DNA of 64,000 nt. Source: Nereocystis luetkeana. Lineage: Eukaryota; Sar; Phaeophyceae; Laminariales; Laminariaceae. The notes beneath the pieces are model-generated. The model did not search any database and was not told where the DNA came from. It saw nothing but the letters and a program-made list of their open reading frames with translations. This document shows positions 47,101 through 59,100 of the stretch, one piece after another. Every line of letters begins with the position of its first letter. Position 1 is the first letter of the stretch. The DNA lies in NCBI GenBank assembly GCA_031213475.1, contig JARUPZ010000019.1:3436770-3500769 (forward strand). The letters are read 5' to 3'. The position numbers and the translations under genes were made by a program.

Positions 47101-50100
47101 CTTGTGTACCAGGTACGAGTATATACACCAGACTCCAATTCGTACCGGTATTTTTCTTTATTTTATTTCATTTCTCTCCTTTGCTTTTCTTTGCCTTTCC
47201 TTTCTTTTCCTTGCCTTTCTTTTCCTTTCTCTTCTTTTCTTTCCGTCTGTTTAGTTTCCCTTCTTTCTTTTTCTTCCCTTCTTTCCTTTTTCTCTCCTCC
47301 TTCAATGTTTCTGGCTTGCTGGCCGGTTCGCGTATGTATGTCTGCCCGCGCAGGCAAATTTCCTTAGATGCGCCCGCATTCCCGCACATCAACCAACTAT
47401 TGCTTCGTAGAGCCTTTTCGAGCCCAACGACCGCCCGGCACCCCAACCAAACAGGCTTCTGGTTACGGCTAGATTTCCGGTGCGAGTTGGTGGCCGCCGT
47501 TTGCCGAGACTAAAGAAAATGTTCAAGTGACACTGGCGGGACAAAAATCCTTATGGGCTCATGACAAAACCCTGCCTGGTATGTGCTAGCCTCATTGAAA
47601 CAACATGTACCTTGTATTTTTTTTCCGCGTACGTCTGAGGGAAGTTCGCCTGCGCGGGTAGATAGATACCGCGACTGTTTGATCTGGCTTGTGTACGTAT
47701 GTTGTACGTGTCCTATCCAAGATATACGTTGGCGCAAAGGCAACGCTGGTGTCTTGTCTCCTTACGAGCACTCTGTATCATATTACCGGTATATATTATG
47801 AGTATCGTATCATGCTCGTAGGTACTTCATATGCGATGTATTTTCTGTGCCTCATACGTACTCGTAGTTTGTGACTCTTAAATAATACATATTCCTCGTA
47901 GAGAGCTTAGATCTCCACGAGTAGGATGAAAGGAATTAGCACAGACTCTAGTTGTGCTGGATGCCGAGGGGTACGTATTGTGTACCTGGTATGGAAAGAA
48001 CGGTTTCACCTATTAGGGACCCCGCGAGTTGAACCCAACAATGCCAACTGCTGTGGTGCTATCATCCGCCTGAGATCAGCGTGGGAGCCCAAGCCCAGCA
48101 GTACGGATAGTATCGCATTGCCACACGCGCCGTACGACTCCTTTCATTGCAACTCGGACACACCCCCGGGCACCAAGTTAAATCACCCGCGGGTCTAATG
48201 ATTAACCCTTTTAGAACCGCAGTCCCGTTTTGGAGACAAACCACTCAAACTTCGAGTAGTTTGTCCCCAAAACGGGACTGCGGTTCTATAGGGGTTAAGG
48301 CCAGAAACAAATCAGTACCTGGTACGCTTTAAGTCACGCATTGTTAGCTGTTACTGCAAATCGTCACTGCTGTTAATCGTCAAGTTTCCCCTCTAAAAAT
48401 TCTGAAGTCCCCAAGAACGCACACACTCAGCACACATCCCATCTACTGTAGCGCACGCAGTCGGTGGTGGGTGGCGGAGACGGGCGAGAGAGTGCACGTT
48501 TTGGACATTTTGGTAGCACTCTGGGGGCGCTTTCACTACTCCTGCTGTACTATTAATAGAGCGGTAGTTGTACACACAAATGCATGGTATACCAAGGGTA
48601 TACCATGGTACCGGTCACCCCGGTGGGTCAGTGGTTGTCCTCGAATACTACTTGAAGTTAGTCCCGAGTTCGATTCCAACCGCCGTGGTGATATTTTGGT
48701 TTTGTTTGCGAAAATAAAAAAGAACCGACTGCTGAGGGCGCGTAGCGTGGGTCTAGTGGGTATGTAGGCGCAATTCGACGCGAGTCGACGAGGGGAGAAA
48801 CTGCTGAAGTCTTCTCGCGATAAAAAATGCAAGGCACCTACCGCAGTCGGGGGGGGGGGGGGGGGGGGGTACTCGCTGTGTGACCCCGGATCTGAGTCGC
48901 AACCTCGTCTATTAATAGTGAGTCTAGCGAGTCGACGAGGGAAGAAAGAGCTGAAGTCTTCTCGCGATAAAAATGCAAGGCACCTGCCGCTGTCGGGGGG
49001 GGGGGGGGGGGGTGACCCTGGATCTGAGTCGCAACTACGTGTAGTCTTATTACGCTGTTTATGTTTGGTGGGCGGTGGTATGGTTTCTTCAGCTCATTCT
49101 GTAATGTCTGCCACATTCTCTACGGGGGGGCACGGCATTTTTTTCTTTTTCGGTCCTTTTTTTTCCGATTTTTTTTTTTCGGTTGTTTCGTTTGCTCGCA
49201 ATGTTTATGTCGCGCCTGCCGTATTCAGTACGATGAGATGGCCTTGCATTGTCTACTCTCCTGCTTACTGCATACCAGGCATCATACCTGGTGGCATTGT
49301 ACAGCAGTTCTCTGTCTCGTAGTTCTGTGACCACAGAGCTTGAATCTCTCTAGGATTGAAGAATCGGCACGGACACTGCTGTGCTTGATGTCGACGGGTA
49401 GAAAGAACGGTTTAATGTGAATAACACACGCGGGATGAAAAATACAGATTATGATGTTAGTCTAATATAATTCCAACTCTGTTGTCCCCTAAACGGAAGT
49501 GCAGTGCTATTACGGGGTAAATAGGACCTATGGTACACACAAAAACACATATAACCACCTATTTCTTACTGATAATATTCGGTCCTATTTACTGTGGTCC
49601 CCCGTAATAGTTTGTGGGGGAGTTGACCCTTTGAGTGCTGCACTGCTTGTGCGTGTGTTCTTCACATTACACGGCTCTTTCTACCCGTCGAAATCCAGCA
49701 CACCCAGTGTCCGTGTTGATTCTTCAATCCTGGAGAGATGCAAGCTCTGTGGTCACAAAACTCAAAACTACACAGCAGATATACTACTGCTGTGCTGGGG
49801 GTCGGGTGCTTATGCTCAATCCCTTAAAATGGCCAATGTAATATTATTAGTAGCCTGTGCTCAATGGTGGCTACTACTCTGTAAAGGATTATTTGAGCCT
49901 CGTCTCCAAACTGGGCTGACATTTACACAGCTGTTATTTCGCGAACGGGTGGTTGTTGCGGTGTTGTTTTTTGGCAGGGGGTCCGAGCGTCGTTTGTTGG
50001 TCCTTGGCTTGTTGCAAAAACGGAAAGAAAGGCCGCCTGTCCCAAATACTGCCGTCAAAGTAAATAGTCGTGGCTCGCGTAGTAGCAATACTACTGCCGT

Positions 50101-53100
50101 GCTTCTGTACGTACAGCTGACAGCAGTACGTGTTTTCTCCTCTGCTTACTGCGTAACAATGTATTAATAGTATCTCTGTGGCGTAGTTTCGTGACGACAG
50201 AACTTACGTCCCTCTATTAATAGGATTGAAGAATCGGCACGGACAGCAGCAGTTGTGCTGGATGTCGACGGGTAGAAAAAGCAGACCACATGAGAACCGC
50301 AGTCCCGTTTTGGAGACAAACCACTCAAAATTCAAGTGGTTTGTCCCCCAAACGGGACTGCGGTTCTGAAGGACACACACACACACGAACCTGCAAACAA
50401 ATCGGTATCATACAGCAGTAGATGCAACCTACGTGCTCGTACCTATATGGATAACGCACGAGTACACATTCGGTATTTGCAGCAACAGGAGAGAGTTCGA
50501 GCGACATTCAGTATTAAACATTAATGCGAAGTATTGTTGGGCTTAACCCCTTTAGAACCGCAGTCCCGTTTGGGGACAAAACTACTTGAAATTTGACTGG
50601 TTTGTCCCCACATATGGGACTGCGGTTCTAAAAGGGTTAACAGCAGTGTGGCCTATATATATATTCAACAGCAGTAAAAGTATTTTGACTTTTTCCCGCG
50701 GCATAGCCCATGACCCATGGCTCATATTCAGTATTAGTATTAATAGCACTCTGTAGAGAGTGCGAGCGTGCGGCAGGGCCGGCGGAGGTACCAGACATGA
50801 TAGAATTTGAAAGCGTCGAGAAAAGGCACGCCCTTTCCGCCGCTGCTGCTGTGCGATCTCCTTGGGACAAGATACTTCGTGTTGGTAGGTGTAATGTTGT
50901 ATTATACGTAAAACGCCAGCAACGACGCAGCTCGTGTTACACCCGCAGCTGATACGAAATGCACCAGATATACGTCTACGAAGATCCCACCAAGCGTGAA
51001 AGACACCGTTTGAATGCAGTCGCTACATACTCGCAAGTCTAAATATGGACTACTGCTGTACCTGCTGTGTGTACTTGCTGCTGTAGTTGTGATGTACATA
51101 TACCAGGTATTATATAGCTCTACTAATTATTAATAGGCATGTAACCCGGTACCTGGTATTATATATGTGCACGAAAGTTGAAGTTGGCTCCAGCGGTCAT
51201 TTGCACCGACAACAAACCAAACCCGCCCCCGGTCGCCACGACGGGACTCGCGCAGCAGCGTTGTATATTCGCCACTTCCCCGTTTTGAGGAAGAAAAGGA
51301 AGAATAAAGCGCGAGCGGTGTCAGTCACCCAGTGTTGCATGCCATCTCCTATGATCGCAGCCCATAAATAAGGTGTCGTAATATATCAGAGATGAATATT
51401 AATAGCAGGTTACAGCGTTTTTGAGCTGTGACGGACTGGTCAGTACCCATTTTGGCTGAACGTCATTACCGCTCGCCCTTACCGCTACCTGGAATCTCGC
51501 AAGACGTTTACAGGCAGGGGATCGAAATTTATCACCCCCTTTCAAGGAAAATCGTCGAAATCCCTACTAAACACGAGCAAAGAGCTTCTGTTGTGTCACC
51601 TGGACGAGGATAATTGAAAATTGAACCACGCCTAATTCAAAAACGTGTACCTCCAGACGACGACTTCGTAGATGACAGAGGGAGCCGGTTGGCAGGGCAT
51701 GCGTCGGCTGTACCTGGTTCAGCTTGGTGATCTTGAAGACGTTGACGTCATGCAGGCAGCAAGCAAATGCATATATAATGAAGAACAGGAGATGAAAAAC
51801 GTGCTATTGATAGTCTAGCTAGAGTCTACGTACACTAAAAACTTGAAAACAATATTCTAGGGGTCTCCAATGCATTTGGAGGCGTTTTTCACCAGGGATT
51901 TTTATTATTATTACCTCGATAGAATAGGACGAAACCTCGTACGGATTTCGTGACCGTGAATTACCGCTGTACCCTTAACGCACATCCCTGTAAATTACCT
52001 TGGGAGCACGAAATGTCGGGGGTAGGCACTTGCTTATCTTTCTGTAACTGGTGCAAGTAGTTGCTGCTCTCAACTTGTGTGCGTTGGTTGATTTGGAGAA
52101 ATTGGAGAATCAAACTTGTACAGATTGTATGTACGAGTCTCATTCGACGCTCGGTCTTATTTCTTGGACCATCAGCCGTAGAGCCGGCTCGACGCCAGCC
52201 TGAAAAGGGTCCCTTTTTTTTCGGGGCGTGGTGTAAATTAGAAACTCGCAAGTCATGAGGAAGGTATACACCCGCAACAGCAGTAGTGCGTACGGGCTCC
52301 TATTTTAACCCTTTTAGGCCTGCAGTCCCGTTCTAGGTACAAAGAAGTCAAATTCTGAGTAGACTGGCCCCAAAACGGGCCTGCGGGTCCTAAAAGGGCT
52401 ACGCGGAGACTGTTGAATTTAATAATGCGGTGGCCCGCTATAATACCGGCGAAATCGCTTGGCACAGATGGGATAATGATAAACCAGCGTGTGTGGCAGT
52501 GTGCCGCGGAAGTAATGCCTGTCGTATTGGCCTGGCACAGCCACGCACCGGCTTTGTAGAGGGATCACGACTTCTTCTTTTTTTTCTTCTTCTTCTTTAG
52601 TTGTTCTTCTCATTTTTTCACCTACTCCCTTCTTTCCTCTCTACCTTGTACCTCCTACGAGTATATATTATAATACGTAATAATAGCCGTAACTCGGATC
52701 CGGGGTCACGTAGCAGGCTCTCCTCCCCCTCCCCCGGTGCCTTCGTTTCTATCGCCAGGAGACTCCAGCCCTGTCTTCCCTCGTCGGCTCGCGTACTGCT
52801 TGTTGTACACGCCGAACGAGGATTATGCACGCTTGGGCCCATTCTTACCGGAGAGCTTTTTTCCCCAGAATTTTCCAAGTTTGGAAATAATGGGAAATAT
52901 GCACCCTGTGGTATGAAGACACGGAGGAGGCGTTCTGTCACGCTTTGTGAAATTATTCTGAAGGAAAAACATCAGGAAAGTTAGCAGCACGTATTTGGAC
53001 AGAAAGATCAGGAAAATCTGGGAGAAAACGTTGCGCGAAAAACGAATGTTTTTTTTTTATGGAAGAAAGCTCTCTGAAAAGATTGACCCTTGGTATCTAA

Positions 53101-56100
53101 AAGCCGTATTATGCGAAAGTTATTGGAGTGTTGATGTTGGAATCGGGTTCTACACTACAGGATACCGACCAACCAAAAACTGCGCGTATTCGATACGATC
53201 TTGATTCTTGATCTGTGATGGATCGAACCTTTCGTCCAACATCCATATAATAGACACCGGGATGCCAATGGAGATGGAGGCAGAGAACACGTTCGAAGTA
53301 CGACTACAAGTATATACGTACCTGGTACATATCATACGATATACCGAAAAATTCGATATTCATATTATCGAAACATTCAACTATTATTACTACTTTTTTA
53401 CTACTGCACAACTGTCAGTCAGTTGTTGTTATTCGGTGTGATCCCTTGTCTCCCTACGGACAAGGGAGCACTCTCTCTCTGAATAGTGAGCTATTTACGT
53501 GTATAAAACGATAAGTTGAGTGACGTAAAAAGCTTGGTAGCGCTTGGGGAGGACAGGAGGAGAAGTGACGAAGGTGGTGCGAAGGGGGGGGAGGGGGGGC
53601 GTTCTTCGCATGCCCTCGCGTTTAGTGGAGACAGTCGACGTACCAAAGGAAAGCTCTTGGAATGTGCTTGGGTGGTTCGGGGTATGGCAACAACGCACCA
53701 AGGAAAAATCTTGGAATGTACTATTAATAATAGGGTGGGTTGTGGTATGACAACAAACCCCATGGAAAGGTGAGTGGAAGTGTGCTGCGGTGAGTTGTGG
53801 TAAAGCTACCTGGTATATCACTCTGTCCCCAAATATAACGACAAGTTGTAGACTAATATTCAATCCAAATGGTCCTCATTTTTAGGGACAGAAGTGGTCT
53901 GTATGAAGAAAGGAAATTAATCCAAGCTGGGAGATCGAAAATTTTCCTCAAAACTCATGTTTGCAAGCTTCGTGTGATACTAATAATATTAACACCAGTT
54001 ATACGCAAGGCAATCGGCAATCGAAGCATTCTTCGGCGGCAGGAAGAACGGTTTCAAGAAAACACCCACACACCCGCACAGCGGTATTGTTGTGTCGTAG
54101 TTTTAATTATTTATTTGCGCAGGTTCTCAAGAAAGTATTTGCCTGCAGAAATAGTACTAGTTTTGTGACCCCGGAGCTTGTGCCTCGCTCTAGGATTGAA
54201 GAATCGGCAAGGACACTGGTTGTGCTGGATGTCGACGGGTACAAATAATGGTTTACAACACTCGTATTAATAGTGTGGAGAACACACAGGGGTGTTTGTC
54301 GATTTTAACCCATTTAGGACCGCAGTCCCGTTTTCGGGACAAACTGCTTACAATTTGAGTGGTTTGTCTCCCAAACGGGACTGCAGCTCTAAAAGGGTTA
54401 AGTGTCCAGAGCGCAGAGATCGTTCCGGGAAGAACGTAGAGGCGACATCCCCCCCCCGAGACTGCCTCTACGTAGCGGAGGACGCGAGGAACGTTCTCGT
54501 GGCCCTACGGAGGGCTTTCCTGTGTACATGGGTATGTGACACAAAAAGGTTGTGTCGATGATTCGCAGCGCTGGGATCCTCAATCCCCCTGGTACATGAT
54601 GATCAAAGGGTTTTATATCTGCTGCTTTAGTTGATCGAGTGCTACTGTACTATTTAATAGCTGCTGTAGCTGTACGTACGTAGCAGGGGCGCACCTTAAC
54701 CCTTTGAGGACCGCAGCCCCGTTTTGGGGACAAGCTACTTGGGAATTTGAGTGCTTTGTTCCCAGACGGGACTGCAGTATTACGGGGGACCATAGTTAAT
54801 AGGACCAAATATTGTTAGTAGAAATGGTTAAATATGTAGGTTTTCATGTATACCTCAGGTCCTATTAAATTTGGTCCCCCGTAATAGTACCACAAGGGTT
54901 GCAACAAAAAATCCGACACCCCACAATGTCCTTTTTTAAGACCCAGACAGGGGGATATACTAAAACCAAGTTAAATAAAAGGTTTTTGTAAGTCCGTCTA
55001 GAAATCCCACCTCAAGTGTGTTTTAAAAATATGTTGTGACTCTTTTTTGGACTGCTGTTATATCGTTTTGTCGCTTTGTCGTTATCCCCCGGCTATTAAT
55101 AGCAACTCTATCAATAGGTGTACTCGTGCCAATATAATGCTGTAGTATTTCATATCATACGTCCACGGGAGATGAAATGTGCCTCCCGCGGTCATAATCT
55201 CCGACCGAAGCCTCCCTCTCCCGTGCTCCATCCCTTCCAAATATAAATATACACAAAAGCCCTTAGGGTCCGCTCTTAGGGCTTCGTGGTCGCTCGCACA
55301 GCAAGCACGCACGTACAGCAGGAGTATGCGAACAGCAGCAAGCAGCGTTCATGATATATACTCGCACTGGTACTTCGTATGAAAATATTATGTACCTCGT
55401 ATATCCATAGATTTACTCCGAAAAATAAACGCCAAATATGTTCAAAGTAAAGAAAAAAACAATAAAAAAGAAATTTGAAGGAACAAAAAAAAACATCGGA
55501 CCCGGTGAACGTCCTTTTATATATATATATATGCCGGCCTCACCCTATCGATCCATCACAAACCTACTGGTACTATTCTCAGAGGTAATACTTGCACTCC
55601 GGTACCACTTGGCTTGAAATGATCCCCCCTTCCCCCCCCCCCCCCCTCCCTTTCTCTCGCCCCTGACGAACGAACGAACGAACGAATGAACGAACGAACG
55701 AACGCCGCCCGACAGACCACACGACCGGCCTGTACAAGTCCTTTTCTGCGGGCACGATCTACACCTCTAGGGGCACGGCCAACCTCATCACCGAGCTTAT
55801 GGGGGTCAACCCTGAGCGCGTGGTGGCCCTTCCCATGAACAAACCGGTCGTCGTGGCCGGCTTCGAGCTGACGCTGCTCGACGCCAACCACTGCCCCGCC
55901 GCCGTCATGTGAGACCCGCCCTGTCGTTTGGTATATTAGCGTATCTGGTCCGGTCGGGTCGAGTCGGGTCGCGTCGGGGCGGGACGGGACGGGACGAGAC
56001 GGGTGAGGGCGGGGCCTGGTTGGGTTAGGCTGGGCGGGGTGGGGCGGGTCGGTTCGTGACGTATCGTGTCGCCGTCGGTGTCGTCGTTGTTGTCGTCCCT

Positions 56101-59100
56101 GTGCGGTGCGGTGCGGTGCCGTGCGGCGGTCGGGCACGAGATCGGCGGCTGTTCGCCCGCCGCCACCCGCTGTCTTGTTGCCGTTTTTCTGCTGAAGACG
56201 CTGCAGTCACGCATCGCTCCTGCAGGGTTCGTTTGTGCTGCGGCGACAACGTGCAGGATTTCGCCAGGACCGTTGCGGAAGTATGCGTGCCCGCGGGAGG
56301 GGACCGGCAGCAATGTACCCGCTTCATAATCCATCTATGAATAGTTACACCTACTGTAGACCCCCCCCCCCCTACATTCTATACCTGGTATATATATACA
56401 GGTTGGGTCGGCGTCGGTTGGCGACGATGTGTAAAACACGCCTCTCACTGCGTGAGCTAGATAACCAAGGTACCTGGTATCGTTTTTTTCAATGTTTTTT
56501 TGGCGATCACCACGGCTGGCGGTCGATTTACAGTAGATCGTTTTTGTGCGGGGAGAACCTTAACTCCGCCCGAGGGGGATGGTCGTATCACATACCTGGT
56601 AGTGTGTTCCTGGTATATGGTAAGGCACCGACGAGGCAGTTACATAGCAAACCCATTGGTGTGTCTGGAAGTGGCCACACCAGAAAATAAATCAATTCAA
56701 TGACGCTGTCATCCGTATGCAAGAAAATCCGCCTCACAAGCGGTTCTTAGCAGAATGCAGCTTACCCTTCATGCGACTCGCCCAAAATCTCACGTTTCGC
56801 TTGGCGCTTGACGCAAGCAATGTCGTCTGGTCGGTGAAAACCCGACGTGCTCCTTCCCGGCATTGTAGGGATGCGAGGGTCTATGGTCACACGACTACGG
56901 CCATGCATGACAACGAGTACCTCCCCCCCCCGTCCCTCCCTCGCTCCCCCCCCTTCCCCCCCCCCCAACCACCACCACCACCCGCCATGCCCCCCCCCTC
57001 CCCGCCGCCGACCCCGCCACCATACCATGCTGCGGCAGGTTCGTCATCCGGGACCCTCGTCCCGGAGGTCGCACCACCTTACACACGGGTGATTTCCGGG
57101 CCGACAAGTCAGTTTGCACGAATCCTATCGTTGCGTCGCTACAGGGGAAGGTGGACTCGCTGTACCTCGACACGACCTACTGTGGGCCGCGGCATGCCTT
57201 TCCGGACCAACGCGAGGCGAGCACGGTTTATGGCGACGAGGGGTGGTGGTGGTGTTTGTTGTAGCGGGCGCTCGTTTCTGGTGTAGATGGTGTAATGGTG
57301 TATGGTTAAGCTGCAGTATTACGGGGGACTGTAGTTAACAGGACAGGTATATATTTGCCTCTTTTTACTATTAATAACACTATTTGGTCCTACCAGGTAC
57401 TTGCTATGGTCCCCCGTAATAGTAGATTTGGACGCGAAGCAGGGGTGGGGCGGGGCTGGGCGGGGGGGGGGGCGACGGTGCTGAACCGACGGTATCGTAG
57501 GTGCGAGTGTAGTATCAATCGGAGAAAGGGGGGGGGGGAGGAGTAGTACTATTATACAATGGTAGAACAACGGGGGGCTGTAGTACTCAGCACCCAAGAT
57601 GGACCTCCACAGCCATGTATCCACCCATGCTTTCACATCGTATTTGGTTCACTATCGCATGGTATCCCGTACTATTACGGGGGATCATAGTTAATAGGAC
57701 CAAATATTGTTAGAAGAAACGTGTAAATATATATTTGGTAGGTTTTTATGTATACCATAGGTCCTATTAACTATGGTTCCCCGTAATAGTAGCAGTAGAA
57801 GTAGTGGTAAAATGCAGCAGAATACAACAGTAGTACAGAACACCCAATATTAAGAAAGCAGGAAAGCTGGTCCGGGCTGTTTGTTTGTTTTTTTCAAAGT
57901 TGGTGCGTTGTTGCACTGGTTTCAGGTACAGTATGACGACGTCCCGGATTTTTTTTGTTTACTTTCTCCTTGTGAAATGCCAGCCGGCCTTTCTTGGTGC
58001 TGATTTTCTTGTTGGGTGTCCTGTGCTGGAGTCGTTGTGTTTATAGCTGTGATGGCACTATACCAGGCATGGACTGTAGTTACAGTTGCGCTGTAGCGTA
58101 ACACGTATCACTGCACTGCTGTGGGCGTTTGTATGTGAATAGGAAGGCCCAATAGCCCTAATGTATTTCCGCCTATCGAGAGTAGTGGAAGCACAGCAAT
58201 GGTTGTTGCAGCTGTAGCAGCGGTTGAAGTTGAAGTGCCGTAGCCGCGGTGCCGTTTTTGTGGTGGGCGCGCATTGCGTGTATCTGCGGCGTCTTCTTCC
58301 TTGTCTGCAAGGACTCCGCGGCCAGGGGGGATTGTGTTGTTTTTTTTACTTTTCGGGCGGTCTCTACTTGTTGTCTCGGACGAGTATCTAGCGCTTGTTG
58401 TTTGCCGCGCCGCTGGGTCTAATTTCTCTTTCTCACGTGCCTGGTGTTTTTCTGCGCTTCTGCTGTAGTCAATATTTCCATGCCTTACAGTTTGTTTGTT
58501 TTTTTAGCTTTTTGTTCTAGTTGTGTTCGTTCTTCTTTCTTCTTCTCATCCCCAATCCCCCCCCTCCCCCCTCGCTGACTGCACACAGGTGCTCGCTCAG
58601 GCGGCGTGTTTCGTCCGGGCTGAAATGGAGCGGGACCCGAACACCCTCTTCCTCGTGGGAACGTACTCGATCGGAAAGGAGAGAGTGCTGGAGGCGGTGG
58701 CAAAGGCAGCCGGCAGCCGGTGAGGGCACGCACAGCTTCCACCCCCTCTCCCGGCCACCCCTGCCCCCTCCCCCATCCGTCCCGGCCCCTATATCAGGCG
58801 CAGCGTGCTGGCGATGAGATCGCGCCGTTTTATGTTTTGTTATCCTAGGCCAGGTGGCGGTACTCCTCTCTGCTTTTGCCGGACGGCTGACGGTGTCTCA
58901 AGTGTTTGGCGGGATACTCATACAGCCTCCGACTTTGGTTATTAAAATGCTCGGATAACGCGCCCTCTGTGTAGGACCGTTGTGCGAGTAGCTCCGGCTT
59001 CAGCCGAATTTGGATCGTGTGGTTCGGCCAATCAAGGGTTTTGTTTTTCCGACGGCTCACAGCTGCGACACCTTCCCGCCTAAGAGGGCCTTGCGAAAGT

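Larger units (their letters stand above)
44315..55715. other. SNM1-like intron 1, 11.4 kb repeat nest
   Basis: Apart from repeats listed separately it holds no exon that fits the SNM1 phase and motif order. It contains six M1, two M2, three SINE and about eight C-family copies, a long polypyrimidine tract and dense TACCWGGTA/TATTAATA words. Confidence 0.75.

Noticed and set aside
56226..56285. Possible SNM1-like exon after CCTGCAG at 56225
   Set aside because: It is phase-compatible but lacks the LHTGDFR motif expected there; the exon at 57039 has it.
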